Notes: a model not told the origin generated them from the letters alone. Shown: positions 24,997 through 33,629, counted from the stretch's first letter. The stretch is DNA of 64,000 nt from Mycolicibacterium sp. MU0053 (GCF_963378095.1 NZ_OY726397.1:620001-684000), one strand, 5' to 3'. A program made the numbers and translations.

Positions 24997-25788
24997 ATGT
25001 CCCCACCCACGATGTTCCACCGGCTCAGCGCCGAGTTCGTCGGCACGTTCTGGCTGGTGCTCGGTGGTTGCGGCAGCGCCGTGTTCGCCGCCAAGTTCAT
25101 GTCCGACGACATCTCCGTCGGCATCGGATTCCTGGGGGTGGCACTGGCGTTCGGGCTCACGGTACTCACCGGGGTGTACGCCTTCGGCACGATCTCGGGT
25201 GGGCACTTCAATCCCGCGGTCACCCTCGGCGCCGCGCTCGCCGGCCGGGTCGAATGGAAAGCGGTTCCCGGCTATTGGATTGTGCAGGTGATCGGCGGTC
25301 TGGTCGGCGGTCTCGTCATCTACCTGATCGCGTCGGGCCGGGAGGGCTTCGATCCGGTGGGCAACATGGCTGCCAACGGTTACGGCGACAACTCGCCGGG
25401 TGGCTACTCGTTGGTCGCGGTGCTCATCGCCGAGGTCGTGCTCACCGCGATCTTCCTGCTGGTGATCCTCGGCTCCACCGACGATCGCGCCCCGAAAGGG
25501 TTCGCCGGCCTGTCGATCGGTTTGTCACTGACCCTGATTCACCTGATCTCCATTCCGATCTCCAACACCTCGGTCAACCCGGCCCGCAGTACGGGCGTGG
25601 CGTTCTTCAACGCCGACGGCGCACCCGGTCAGCTCTGGGTGTTCTGGCTCGCCCCGCTGGTGGGCGCCGCCGTCGCCGGAATCGCCTACCCGTACCTCTT
25701 CGGCCGCGCCGAGAAGCTCGCGGACCGGCCGGTGCGCGATGATGCGCTCGAAGCGGCTAAGCCCCAAACTGATACGACGCGGCGGTGA
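24997..25788 (+). CDS. aqpZ: Aquaporin Z-type water channel
   Basis: 263-aa major intrinsic protein with six membrane segments and two NPA boxes (HFNPAVT about 69-75; TSVNPARST about 189-197). The selectivity-filter residues expected for AqpZ are visible: Phe in ALAFGLTV, His in [13 protein letters not shown], Thr in NTS and Arg in NPARS. This predicts a narrow water-selective pore, not a glycerol facilitator. GAAGGAG (24985-24991) lies 5 nt before ATG 24997. Its 3' end overlaps the convergent thioesterase-like gene by 32 nt. The link to the catabolic genes is unclear. Confidence 0.93.
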   Translation: MSPPTMFHRLSAEFVGTFWLVLGGCGSAVFAAKFMSDDISVGIGFLGVALAFGLTVLTGVYAFGTISGGHFNPAVTLGAALAGRVEWKAVPGYWIVQVIGGLVGGLVIYLIASGREGFDPVGNMAANGYGDNSPGGYSLVAVLIAEVVLTAIFLLVILGSTDDRAPKGFAGLSIGLSLTLIHLISIPISNTSVNPARSTGVAFFNADGAPGQLWVFWLAPLVGAAVAGIAYPYLFGRAEKLADRPVRDDALEAAKPQTDTTRR

Positions 25789-26608
25789 CGAGCCGATTGC
25801 CGTTGCCCTCGTCATAGAGCAGCACCCGCGCCAGTAGCGCGGACTGCCCGGCGCTGGCCTCGGCCTCGGCGCGAAACGGTCCGACCTTGCCCCGAGCCAT
25901 GAACATCACATGGGAGGACACGGCGGCAAGGCGGTCCGTGCCGGCCAGGGCGCCGGCGGCGGCGCGGGCCGCGGTCTCCAGAATCACGAACTGCGGGCCG
26001 ATGTGCAGCGCGGCGTCCGGGGACGCGACCTCCACCGCCAGCTCGGGCAGACCCCAATGGCCGTCCGGGCGACGGGCACCGCCGAACACCTGCCACAGCG
26101 GCGGCAGGTCTGGGGAGTCGACGACCACGATCGGGTCCACCGGCATCCTCGCCAAACCCGGTGGCGGGGTGCCGATGCTGATGCCCTGCCCCTCGGTCAC
26201 GGCCAACACCCGCTCGGGCCGGTCGGCGTCGACGAGCATCGATCTGCTGTAACCCAGCTGGCGACCCTGCTTCAGCGTCTCACCACGCACCTCGAAGCGG
26301 GTGACGTCGCATCCGGGATCGAGAACCTGGCAGGAATGCACGACGGGGTTGGGGACGGCCTTGAGGTCCGACATGCCGCCGCCCTCGGGCGAGGCGATGC
26401 CGAGCACGGCGAGCAACAGTCCGCCGGTGGCGTCGCGCATGTCGCGGCGGACCGCGACGGTGTTGTCGGTGGGCCCCAGATCCATGGTGTCGTAGGTACG
26501 ACCGATGTAGCGGTAGCTGAGCAAACCGCCCCAACGCGAGCGTAATTCGGCCGCGTAGGCCGCCGGATCATCGGTCAGGTCGCGAATGTCTTTCGGCATG
26601 TCGGTCAC
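25757..26608 (-). CDS. Double-hotdog, acyl-CoA thioesterase-like protein
   Basis: 283-aa protein with two hotdog-like halves. The first contains [27 protein letters not shown] (about 52-78). The second is clearer: [67 protein letters not shown] (about 180-245), the PaaI/MaoC-type fold with a long central helix. It may be a thioesterase, hydratase or acyl-CoA-binding protein. GTG 26608 overlaps the stop of the lipocalin-like gene; ATG 26599 is an alternative. Last gene of the leftward carboxyltransferase operon. Confidence 0.68.
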   Translation of the reverse strand: MTDMPKDIRDLTDDPAAYAAELRSRWGGLLSYRYIGRTYDTMDLGPTDNTVAVRRDMRDATGGLLLAVLGIASPEGGGMSDLKAVPNPVVHSCQVLDPGCDVTRFEVRGETLKQGRQLGYSRSMLVDADRPERVLAVTEGQGISIGTPPPGLARMPVDPIVVVDSPDLPPLWQVFGGARRPDGHWGLPELAVEVASPDAALHIGPQFVILETAARAAAGALAGTDRLAAVSSHVMFMARGKVGPFRAEAEASAGQSALLARVLLYDEGNGNRLVTAASYQFGA

Positions 26609-26997
26609 CGCCTCCAGATCAGGGTGCTGTGGGTGGCGACGCCGTCATCGCCGGTCATGCCGGCCGACAGCGTCAGCACGTCGCCCTCGATCCGATAGTG
26701 CCGCAGCTGCGGCCGGGCCAGCAGTTCGGGCATCGTGGACATGACGACGTCGTGGCGGACCGTGGCTGCCGGTACGTCCAGCTGGAATCTGCCGCCGTAG
26801 GCGAGGTACTCGGCGATCTCCACGTCATGGCCGGCGGGATCCGGCGCCAACTGTGCCGACATCCAGCCGTCGGCGGTGTAGAGGATCAGCCCCCGCGGGT
26901 GCCGGCCCAGCGGGCGACGGAGCCCGCCGTCGTCATCGCGTGCGGTGAACGATTCCAGCTGCCAACCGCCGTGAATGGCGTGGTGCGATAGGGACAT
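26605..26997 (-). CDS. Lipocalin-like domain protein
   Basis: 130-aa small beta-barrel protein with the bacterial lipocalin-like pattern: GGWQLESFTARDDDGG.RRPLGRHPRGLILYTADGWMSAQL at the start and HYRIEGDVLTLSAGM near the end. No signal peptide, so cytoplasmic. Proteins of this group are found in hydroxylated-lipid or aromatic catabolic clusters, probably binding or isomerising an intermediate. The start is ATG 26997, 26 nt after the carboxyltransferase stop. Confidence 0.72.
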   Translation of the reverse strand: MSLSHHAIHGGWQLESFTARDDDGGLRRPLGRHPRGLILYTADGWMSAQLAPDPAGHDVEIAEYLAYGGRFQLDVPAATVRHDVVMSTMPELLARPQLRHYRIEGDVLTLSAGMTGDDGVATHSTLIWRR

Positions 26998-27023
26998 TGG
27001 ATCGTCGGCCTCCGGTCGGTTTG

Positions 27024-28547
27024 TCAAGGCAGGATCGCGGTGCGCGTGACCGGTGCGGCCGCGATCTGTCGGCGGTGCAGCCCCCGCTGCAGCGCACCGA
27101 GCAATGCGGTGCGGGTTTCGCGGGGGTCGATGAGTTCGTCGAAGCCGAGGTTCTCGGCCGAGTTGAACGAGGCCTGCAATTCGGCGTCGTGCAGTTGGTC
27201 GGACAGCGCGGCGTCCGTCTTGGCGGCCCGGGTAAGAGCGCCGGCGCTCATTGCGCCCATCGTCGCCCCGGGATAGCCGAACGTCGCGACCTGACCGTCG
27301 AATACCAACAGCGACATCACCATCGAGCCGAACCCATACGCCTTGCGCAGGGTCAGGTGCAGCTTGACGGTGGTTGCCGTGGTCTGCGCGGTGAACATCC
27401 GTGCGCCGCTGAGTAATACGCCATCGCGCTCGGACCGGCTGCCGGGCAGCATGCCAGGATTGTCGGCCAGGAAGATGATCGGGAGGTGGAACGCGTCGGC
27501 GACCATGATGAAGTGAGTGGCCTTGTCGGCGGCTTCGGCATCGATCGAGCCCGCCATCACCTGCGGTTGATTCGCCACCACCGCAACGGGATGCCCGCCC
27601 AGATGTGCCAGCGCGCACACGATTCCGCGGCCGAAGCCCGGCTGCACCTCGAACCAGTCCGGGTCGTCGAAGACCGCGTCGAGCACCGAGCGCATGTCGT
27701 AGACGCGGCGGTTGTCGCGGGGAACGATCTCGAGCAACTCCGGGGTGGTCCGCGGGGCGGTGTCGTCGCCCGTCGGCCGGGACGGGGGATAGGACCAGGC
27801 GCTGGACGGGAAATAGGACAGGTACCGCCGAATGGCGTCCAGCGCCGAGGCGTCGTCGTCGACGAGGTTGTGGACCACGCCGCTGGGCAGCGCCACCTCA
27901 GGACCGCCGAGGTCCTCCTTGGAGATCGCTTCGCCGGTGGCCTCCTTGACCACCGGCGGGCCCGCGGTGAAGATCGCGCCGTGCCGGCTCATGATCCGGA
28001 AGTCGCAGACCGGGGCGACGAGGGCGCCGTGGCCGGCCGAGGGGCCCAGCACGGCTGCCGCGGTCGGGACCAGGCCCGAGCATTGGGCCTGGGCCAGCAG
28101 GTCCGTCGGTGATCTGCCGCCGTGCTTGCCGGGCCGGAAACCGGCGCCCTCCAGCAGCATCACCAACGGAATCCTGTTGCGCAGCGCCAACTCCGCGATC
28201 CGATGACGCTTGGAGTTGCTGCCCGCGCCGATGGTGCCGGCCACCGTGGTGAAGTCTTCGGCGCCGACCATGATCGGGGCGCCATTGACCTCCCCCGACC
28301 CGACGACGATGCCGTCGGCGGCGACCTCGCCGCCCGCCAGCGTCCCGAGTTCCTGAAAGCTGCCCGGGTCCAGCAGGTGCCGGATGCGCGTGCGGGCATC
28401 GAGCTTGCCCGCGCCGCGGTGCGCGGCGAGCCGGTCGGGTCCGCCCATCGCGCGGGAGCGCTCGCGGCGCCGCTCGAGGTCGGCCAGCGTTTCGTCCCAG
28501 GCCGCCGAGTTCGCGGGCGTCGCCGGGGCACGCCGTTTTTCGGTCAT
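27024..28547 (-). CDS. accD: Acyl-CoA carboxylase carboxyltransferase (beta) subunit
   Basis: 507-aa carboxyltransferase of the AccD/PccB type. It carries the two crotonase-like halves: an N-terminal part (GGEVAADGIVVGSGEVNGAPIMVGAEDFTTVAGTIGAGSNSKRHRIAELALRNRIPLVMLLEGAG, about 75-140) and a C-terminal part (FLADNPGMLPGSRSERDGVLLSGARMF; GYPGATMGAMSAGA). It should transfer CO2 from biotin to an acyl- or enoyl-CoA. No biotin carboxylase/BCCP gene is in the window, so the alpha partner must come from elsewhere. GGAGGAGA precedes ATG 28547. First gene of a leftward three-gene operon. Confidence 0.87.
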   Translation of the reverse strand: MTEKRRAPATPANSAAWDETLADLERRRERSRAMGGPDRLAAHRGAGKLDARTRIRHLLDPGSFQELGTLAGGEVAADGIVVGSGEVNGAPIMVGAEDFTTVAGTIGAGSNSKRHRIAELALRNRIPLVMLLEGAGFRPGKHGGRSPTDLLAQAQCSGLVPTAAAVLGPSAGHGALVAPVCDFRIMSRHGAIFTAGPPVVKEATGEAISKEDLGGPEVALPSGVVHNLVDDDASALDAIRRYLSYFPSSAWSYPPSRPTGDDTAPRTTPELLEIVPRDNRRVYDMRSVLDAVFDDPDWFEVQPGFGRGIVCALAHLGGHPVAVVANQPQVMAGSIDAEAADKATHFIMVADAFHLPIIFLADNPGMLPGSRSERDGVLLSGARMFTAQTTATTVKLHLTLRKAYGFGSMVMSLLVFDGQVATFGYPGATMGAMSAGALTRAAKTDAALSDQLHDAELQASFNSAENLGFDELIDPRETRTALLGALQRGLHRRQIAAAPVTRTAILP

Positions 28548-28580
28548 GCGTCTCCTCCGTGCCGACGGTGGCATTGACCC

Positions 28581-28603
28581 TACCGAATGACTTACTGTAG
28601 CGT
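28581..28603 (+). promoter_or_regulatory. Shared 23-nt promoter element, copy 4
   Basis: TTACTGTA (28592-28599) preceded by ACCGAATGAC, matching copy 1 at 16 of 23 positions. TACTGT (28593-28598) lies 13 nt before the rightward start at 28612, so that mRNA would be nearly leaderless. The reverse strand gives TACAGT for the leftward carboxyltransferase operon. Confidence 0.6.
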
Positions 28604-28611
28604 CCCCGACC

Positions 28612-29667
28612 ATGCCGGGGCGCCTGAAGATCGACCGCGGAATCCCCAGCCAACTCGACCGCGTAGCCGATGTCGCACGCGCACATGAGCAGGCTGGCTA
28701 CGACGGCTGCTGGACCGGCGAGATCAACCACGACCCGTTCCTGCCGTTGACGCTGGCCGCCGAGCACACCACCTCGCTCGAGTTGGGCACCAGCATTGCC
28801 GTCGCGTTCGCGCGCAACCCGATGACCGTCGCCAACGTGGGCTGGGATCTGCAGACCTATTCCCGCGGCCGGTTCATCCTCGGGCTGGGCGCCCAGGTGC
28901 AGGCCCACATCGAGAAGCGGTTCGGCATGCCGTGGAGTCGACCGGTCGCGCGGATGGCGGAATTCGTTGCGGCGCTGCACGCCATCTGGTCGTGCTGGCA
29001 CACCGGGGAGCGACTCAGCTTCGAGGGCGAGTTCTACACGCACAAGCTGATGACGCCGATGTTCACCCCCGAGCCGTCGCAGCATCCGATCCCCAAGGTG
29101 TTCATCGCCGCCGTCGGCGCCGCGATGACGGAATTGACCGGGGCTGTCGCCGACGGTCTGTTGGTGCATGCCTTCACCACCCGCCGGTACCTCGAGGAGA
29201 TCACCGAACCGGCGCTGACCCGCGGCCTGCAGCGGAGCGGCAGGAGCCGCTCCGAGTTCGAGGTGTCCAGCCCCGTCTTCGTCGTCACCGGCCGCGACGA
29301 CGCCGAAATGACGGCGGCCGCATCGGCATTCCGCAAGCAGATCGCGTTCTACGGGTCCACGCCGGCCTACTGGAAGGTGCTGGACCTGCACGGCTGGGGG
29401 GACCTGCAGCCCGAACTGCGGCGACTCTCGCTGGCCGGGCAGTGGGACGCGATGGCCGACGTCGTCGACGACGAGGTGCTCAGCGCGTTCGCCGTGGTCG
29501 CGCCGATCGACTCGGTCGGCGCGGTGTTGGCGCAGCGCTGCAGCGGTGTGATCGACCGGGTGCTGCCGGGATTTCCGGCCGGCACCCCGGAGCCGGTGAT
29601 CGCGGCGGTTCTCGACGAGGTGCGCGCAACCTGTCAGCGCACACCCGTTGCCCAGCACGGTGATTGA
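28612..29667 (+). CDS. LLM-class (F420-dependent) oxidoreductase, TIGR03617-like
   Basis: 351-aa luciferase-like oxidoreductase. The run AHEQAGYDGCWTGEINHDPFLPLTLAAEHTTSLELGTSIAVAFARNPMTVA (about 24-74) and GRFILGLGAQVQAHIEKRFGMPWSRPVARM (about 86-115) are typical of the TIGR03617 F420 group. Start ATG 28612 has no ribosome-binding site and lies 13 nt past a probable -10 box, so it is probably a leaderless or very short-leader message. It heads an operon with the SDR 10 nt downstream; the two may act on an alcohol/ketone pair. Confidence 0.85.
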   Translation: MPGRLKIDRGIPSQLDRVADVARAHEQAGYDGCWTGEINHDPFLPLTLAAEHTTSLELGTSIAVAFARNPMTVANVGWDLQTYSRGRFILGLGAQVQAHIEKRFGMPWSRPVARMAEFVAALHAIWSCWHTGERLSFEGEFYTHKLMTPMFTPEPSQHPIPKVFIAAVGAAMTELTGAVADGLLVHAFTTRRYLEEITEPALTRGLQRSGRSRSEFEVSSPVFVVTGRDDAEMTAAASAFRKQIAFYGSTPAYWKVLDLHGWGDLQPELRRLSLAGQWDAMADVVDDEVLSAFAVVAPIDSVGAVLAQRCSGVIDRVLPGFPAGTPEPVIAAVLDEVRATCQRTPVAQHGD

Positions 29668-29677
29668 GGAGCGCGCA

Positions 29678-30541
29678 GTGGATGCAGTTCGTGGTAGGGC
29701 CATCGTCGTCACCGGCGCGGCCCGCGGCATCGGGTTCGCCACCGCCCGGGCCCTGCTGGAGCGCGGCGCCCGGGTGATCATCGGCGACCGCGATGTCCCG
29801 GCGTTGGAAACGGCGGTGACCGCGTTGGCCGACGCGGGCCGGGTTTTCGGGCATCCGCTGGACGTCAGCGATGTTGAATCGTTCACCGGATTCCTGGACC
29901 GGGCCCGTGCCGATGCGGGTGGAGCGATCGACGTCCTGATCAACAACGCCGGGGTGATGCCGGTCGGGCCGTTCCTGGAGCAGTCGGAGCAGGCCATGCG
30001 CGCCGCGATCGAGGTGAACTTCTACGGCGTGCTCAACGGTTGCCGGTTGGTGTTGCCCGAGATGGCGGCCCGCGGCCACGGCCACATCATCAACATCGCC
30101 TCGCTGGCCGGCGTGGTCGCGGTGCCCGGGCAGGTGGTCTACGCGGGCACCAAGTTTGCGGTGGTGGGCCTCTCCACGGCACTGGCCGACGAGTTCGCGT
30201 CGCGGGGAGTCCAGGTCAGCGTGGTGATGCCGCCGTTCACCCGGACCGAGTTGATCGCCGGCACCAAGGCCACCGGCGCCAGCCGGCCCGTCGAGCCCGC
30301 GGTGATCGCGGCCGCGATCGTCCGAACCTTGAGCAAACCGAAAACCCATGTGGCCGTGCCCTATCCGATGCGTTTCGTCTCACCGATTCTGGCGATGCTC
30401 GGGCCCCGGAGTCGACGACGGCTGCACGCGGCGATGGGATCGGACCGGCTGTTCCTGGACTTCGACGAGAAGTCCCGGCGCTCCTACGCCCGGCGCGCGG
30501 AGTCGGCCACCGGGATGGTTTCCGGTGGCAGCGAATCCTAG
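29678..30541 (+). CDS. Short-chain dehydrogenase/reductase (SDR)
   Basis: 287-aa classical SDR: cofactor loop TGAARGIG (about 12-19), NNAGVMPVG (about 89-97), catalytic Ser in NIASLAG and the Y-x3-K motif VYAGTKFA (about 155-162). The C-terminus has an extra ~40 residues, partly hydrophobic (YPMRFVSPILAML) and basic, as in membrane-associated steroid/acylglycerol SDRs. GTG 29678 was chosen because GAGGAG (29666-29671) lies 6 nt upstream. It follows the LLM gene by 10 nt. Confidence 0.85.
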   Translation: MDAVRGRAIVVTGAARGIGFATARALLERGARVIIGDRDVPALETAVTALADAGRVFGHPLDVSDVESFTGFLDRARADAGGAIDVLINNAGVMPVGPFLEQSEQAMRAAIEVNFYGVLNGCRLVLPEMAARGHGHIINIASLAGVVAVPGQVVYAGTKFAVVGLSTALADEFASRGVQVSVVMPPFTRTELIAGTKATGASRPVEPAVIAAAIVRTLSKPKTHVAVPYPMRFVSPILAMLGPRSRRRLHAAMGSDRLFLDFDEKSRRSYARRAESATGMVSGGSES

Positions 30542-30559
30542 TGCGGCTGCCGTCTCCCC

Positions 30560-30582
30560 TACTGAAAGTCTTACCGCAACTG
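30560..30582 (+). promoter_or_regulatory. Shared 23-nt promoter element, divergent copy 5
   Basis: TTACCGCA (30571-30578) preceded by ACTGAAAGTC; about 15 of 23 positions match copy 1. It lies between the SDR stop and the P450 start (30642), so the P450 may have its own promoter in the same regulon. The core departs from TTAC(A/T)GTA, so this copy is less certain. Confidence 0.4.
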
Positions 30583-30641
30583 CTACGGTGGATGCACCCA
30601 TTAGGTGTTCCCCCGCGGTGGGGAGGTAGGCGGGAGCTGTG

Positions 30642-31880
30642 ATGAGCGATTCGACCACGATCGATGGGGACGCGGCGCTGCTCGCCGACCCGCAGGCATA
30701 CACGAACGAGGAACGACTGCACTCCGCGCTGACGCGCTTGCGCGCCACCGCCCCGGTCTCCTACGTCGAAGTGCCCGACTACGCGCCGTTCTGGGCCATC
30801 ACCAAGCACGCCGACATCATGGAGATCGAGCGGGCCAACGACATCTTCACCAACTCGCCCCGACCGGTGCTCATCACCAGGGAGGGCGACGAGCAGCAGG
30901 CCGCGGTGGGGATCCGGACCCTGATCCATATGGATGACCCGGAGCACCGCGACTTCCGTGCCATCGGGGCCAATTGGTTTCGGCCCAAGGCGATGCGGGC
31001 GCTGCAGGATCGTGCCGACGAGTTGGCCAAGCGGTTCGTGGACCAGATGGTCGAGGCGGGCCCGGAGTGCGACTTCGTCCAGCAGGTCGCGGTGAACTAT
31101 CCGCTGTACATGATCATGTCGCTGCTTGGGGTGCCCGAGCAGGACTTCGCCTCGATGCTGCGCTGGACCCAGGAGATGTTCGGCAACGACGACGACGAGT
31201 TCAAGCGTGGTGAGTCCAAGGAAGAACAGATGGTGGCGCTGCTGGAGATGTTCCAGTACTTCACCGAGTTGACCGCGTCCCGGCGGGCGAAGCCCACCGA
31301 AGATCTGGGCTCGGCGATCGCCAACGCGACCATCAACGGCGAACCGCTCTCCGACATCGAGACCGTGTCCTACTTCGCGATCGTGGCCGCCGCCGGCCAC
31401 GACACCACCAGCGCCAGCATCTCCGGGGGCATGCACGCGCTGATCGAAAACCCGGACCAGATGGCGAAACTCAAGGCCGATCCGGGCCTGATGCCATTGG
31501 CCGTCGAGGAAATGATCCGCTGGACCACGCCGGTCAAGGAGTTCATGCGCACTGCGCAGCAGGACTATGAGATCCGCGGGGTGCGCATCCCCGCCGGGGA
31601 TTCGGTGCTGTTGTCCTATGTCTCCGGCAACCGGGACGAGGAGATCTTCGACGAGCCCTTCGTTTTCGATGTGGCCCGAGACCCGAACAAGCACATCTCG
31701 TTTGGGTACGGCGTGCACTTCTGTCTCGGCGCTGCGCTGGCCCGGATGGAGGTCAACAGCTTCTTCACCGAACTGCTGCCGCGGCTGAAGTCCGTGCAAC
31801 TGACCGGGCCGGCTGAACACGTCGCCACCACGTTCGTCGGCGGCCTCAAGCACCTGCCGCTGCGCTACGACCTGGCCTGA
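30642..31880 (+). CDS. Cytochrome P450
   Basis: 412-aa P450. The I-helix is AAGHDTTSAS (about 250-259), ExxR is in EEMIRW, and the haem loop is FGYGVHFCLGAALAR with Cys at about residue 361. The C-terminal VGGLKHLPLRY and the AGHDTT I-helix resemble CYP124/linalool-8-monooxygenase-like P450s (recalled similarity), which fit branched-chain, terpenoid or sterol substrates. ATG 30642 has GGGAG 6 nt upstream; GTG 30639 is also possible. Last gene of the catabolic region, followed by repeat B1 before the convergent esterase gene. Confidence 0.9.
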   Translation: MSDSTTIDGDAALLADPQAYTNEERLHSALTRLRATAPVSYVEVPDYAPFWAITKHADIMEIERANDIFTNSPRPVLITREGDEQQAAVGIRTLIHMDDPEHRDFRAIGANWFRPKAMRALQDRADELAKRFVDQMVEAGPECDFVQQVAVNYPLYMIMSLLGVPEQDFASMLRWTQEMFGNDDDEFKRGESKEEQMVALLEMFQYFTELTASRRAKPTEDLGSAIANATINGEPLSDIETVSYFAIVAAAGHDTTSASISGGMHALIENPDQMAKLKADPGLMPLAVEEMIRWTTPVKEFMRTAQQDYEIRGVRIPAGDSVLLSYVSGNRDEEIFDEPFVFDVARDPNKHISFGYGVHFCLGAALARMEVNSFFTELLPRLKSVQLTGPAEHVATTFVGGLKHLPLRYDLA

Positions 31881-31885
31881 CCCGT

Positions 31886-31949
31886 CGCCGAGATTGACGA
31901 ATTGCCGGAAGCTACTCGCACAAAAGCGGCCCAAAGGTGAGTTTGGGCG
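31886..31949. repeat. Repeat family B, copy 1, with terminal hairpin
   Basis: About 60-nt dispersed element (CGCCGAGAT ... GCCGGAAGC ... CTCGCACAAA) ending in the hairpin GCCCAAA-GGTGAG-TTTGGGC (31929-31948). It lies between the convergent P450 and esterase genes. Further copies at 52609 and 54322 are highly similar. Likely a bidirectional terminator. Confidence 0.8.
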
Positions 31950-31952
31950 GTT

Positions 31953-32840
31953 TCAGGCGGTGAGCAAGGGGGCCAGCCACGAAAGCTGCGCGGGCAGTTG
32001 GGCATTCCAGAACGACGCGTTGTGGCCGCCGGGGGAGAAGCCGCCGGCGGGCGGGTTCGGTAGCTGGGCGACGAAGTCCTGGGTGGCCGCGTAGAACGGG
32101 TCCGAGGTGCCGCAGTCGACGCGGATCGGGATCGAACCCAGGGCCGGCAACCCGAACACGCTGTTGGCGGCGAAGTCCTCGGGGCCGTCGAACGCACCGG
32201 GGGCGGCCGCGCCGGCCGATCGCCATAGTGCCGGGCTGACGGCCGCGATCGCCGCGGTCCGCGCCGGTCCCAGCCGGGCACCGAGCAACAGCGCACCGTA
32301 GCCGCCCATGGACCAGCCCAGGAAGGCCACCCGCGCGGTGTCCAGGCCCTGGGAGTCCAGCAGGGGGATCAACTCGTCGAGCACCATCGCACCGGCGTCC
32401 TCGCCCGAGGCGCGCCGGTGCCAGTAGCTGTCGCCGCCGTCGACCGCGACCACCGCGAACGGCGGCAGGCCGGCGTCGACCGCCTGGGCCAACCCCTGCT
32501 CGACCCCGCCGGCCATCACCGACGCCGCACTGCTGTCCTTGCCGTGCAGCGCGATGACGGGCCGCAGCGGGATGGTCTGACCCGGCGGCCGGGCGATCGC
32601 CCAAGTGGTGGTGACCCCGCGCGCGGCCGACGCAAACGACCCGGTCACCATGGTCGGAGCGGCAGCCGGGGCAACGGGCGGGGCCAGCGGTGCGGCTGGT
32701 GCCAGCGGGGCTGACGGTGCGCCGATCGTCGCGTGCGATGGGGCAGAAGTGGCGGCGTGCCCGACGGTGTAGGCGCCGGCAGCGCCCGCGGCAGCACCCA
32801 TCGCGAGGCGCAGAACGGCCCGGCGGGTCAACTCTGCCAT
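31953..32840 (-). CDS. Tat-exported alpha/beta hydrolase (Rv0774c-like esterase)
   Basis: 295-aa exported esterase. The N-terminus has a twin-arginine signal (LTRRAVLRLAMGAAAGAAGAY, residues 4-24), then an Ala/Pro-rich linker to about residue 60, then an alpha/beta hydrolase domain of the antigen-85/esterase-D type with nucleophile GWSMGGYGA (about 176-184) and a late His in PGGHNASFW (about 270-278). It corresponds in position and neighbours to M. tuberculosis Rv0774c, a reported extracellular esterase (from memory). ATG 32840 was chosen because the Tat signal starts there. Divergent from a TetR gene 67 nt away. Confidence 0.85.
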   Translation of the reverse strand: MAELTRRAVLRLAMGAAAGAAGAYTVGHAATSAPSHATIGAPSAPLAPAAPLAPPVAPAAAPTMVTGSFASAARGVTTTWAIARPPGQTIPLRPVIALHGKDSSAASVMAGGVEQGLAQAVDAGLPPFAVVAVDGGDSYWHRRASGEDAGAMVLDELIPLLDSQGLDTARVAFLGWSMGGYGALLLGARLGPARTAAIAAVSPALWRSAGAAAPGAFDGPEDFAANSVFGLPALGSIPIRVDCGTSDPFYAATQDFVAQLPNPPAGGFSPGGHNASFWNAQLPAQLSWLAPLLTA

Positions 32841-32907
32841 GGGGTCATCTTGCCACCGGCTGTGTGTTTGCCCGAAACGCCCAGCGTGGCCAGCACAAAC
32901 TGGCAGC

Positions 32908-33540
32908 ATGCTATTCGTGACGGCAGCAGTGACTCCCAAGGGGGAGCGTCGACGGTGTGCACTGGTGAGTGCCGCCGCCGAATTGCTCTGTGCGGGGGGA
33001 TTCGAGGCGGTGCGGCATCGCGCCGTCGCGCGTCGGGCCGGTCTACCGCTGGCGTCGACCACCTACTACTTCTCCTCACTCGACGACCTGATCGCGGCCG
33101 CAGTCGAATACATCGTCATGCGAGAGGCCGCTGAACTGCGCACTCGGGTGGCCGCACTGTCGCGGCGCCGGCGCGGGGCCGAATCCACCTCCGATGTGCT
33201 CATCGAGTTGTTGATCGACGACGACGGCCCCGAAAGCCAGGCGCATGAGCAGTTGATCTCCCGCTACGAGCGGTACATCGCCTGTGCGCGACATCCGGCG
33301 CTCCGCGAGATTCAACGCCGCATGATGGAGCAACGTGCGGAGGCCGTCGCCGAAGCGGTGCAGCGGTCCGGCCGCGCGATGCGCACCGAGTTGATCTCCA
33401 CGCTGCTGTTTGCCGTCGACGGGGCGGTGGTCTCCTCGCTCGTCGACGCCTCGGGCACGCCGCGGGCCAAGGCGCGCGCCACGCTCGTCGAAGTTATCGA
33501 CGCGCTGGCGCCCTACGACCGCCGTCCCGCCAAGGTGTGA
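32908..33540 (+). CDS. TetR family transcriptional regulator (Rv0775-like)
   Basis: 210-aa TetR regulator with the N-terminal HTH LVSAAAELLCAGGFEAVRHRAVARRAGLPLASTTYYFSSLDDLIAAAVEY (about 17-67) and a helical ligand domain. It is divergent from the exported esterase gene, as are Rv0774c/Rv0775 in M. tuberculosis, and probably represses that gene and itself. ATG 32908 has no ribosome-binding site; GTG 32917 is an alternative. Confidence 0.85.
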   Translation: MLFVTAAVTPKGERRRCALVSAAAELLCAGGFEAVRHRAVARRAGLPLASTTYYFSSLDDLIAAAVEYIVMREAAELRTRVAALSRRRRGAESTSDVLIELLIDDDGPESQAHEQLISRYERYIACARHPALREIQRRMMEQRAEAVAEAVQRSGRAMRTELISTLLFAVDGAVVSSLVDASGTPRAKARATLVEVIDALAPYDRRPAKV

Positions 33541-33629
33541 CACGTCGGCGATTCGCAGGCGAATATCACCCTTCGGCACCCCCCGCGGGTTGAAGATGAG
33601 AACCGCATCCGCGGATCTAGGGAGACGAG

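Noticed and set aside
27898..29997. A 699-codon leftward open frame across the carboxyltransferase start, LLM gene and SDR gene
   Set aside because: It runs antisense to well-recognised genes, has low-complexity Arg/Gly/His composition and no family resemblance; it is a high-GC shadow frame.
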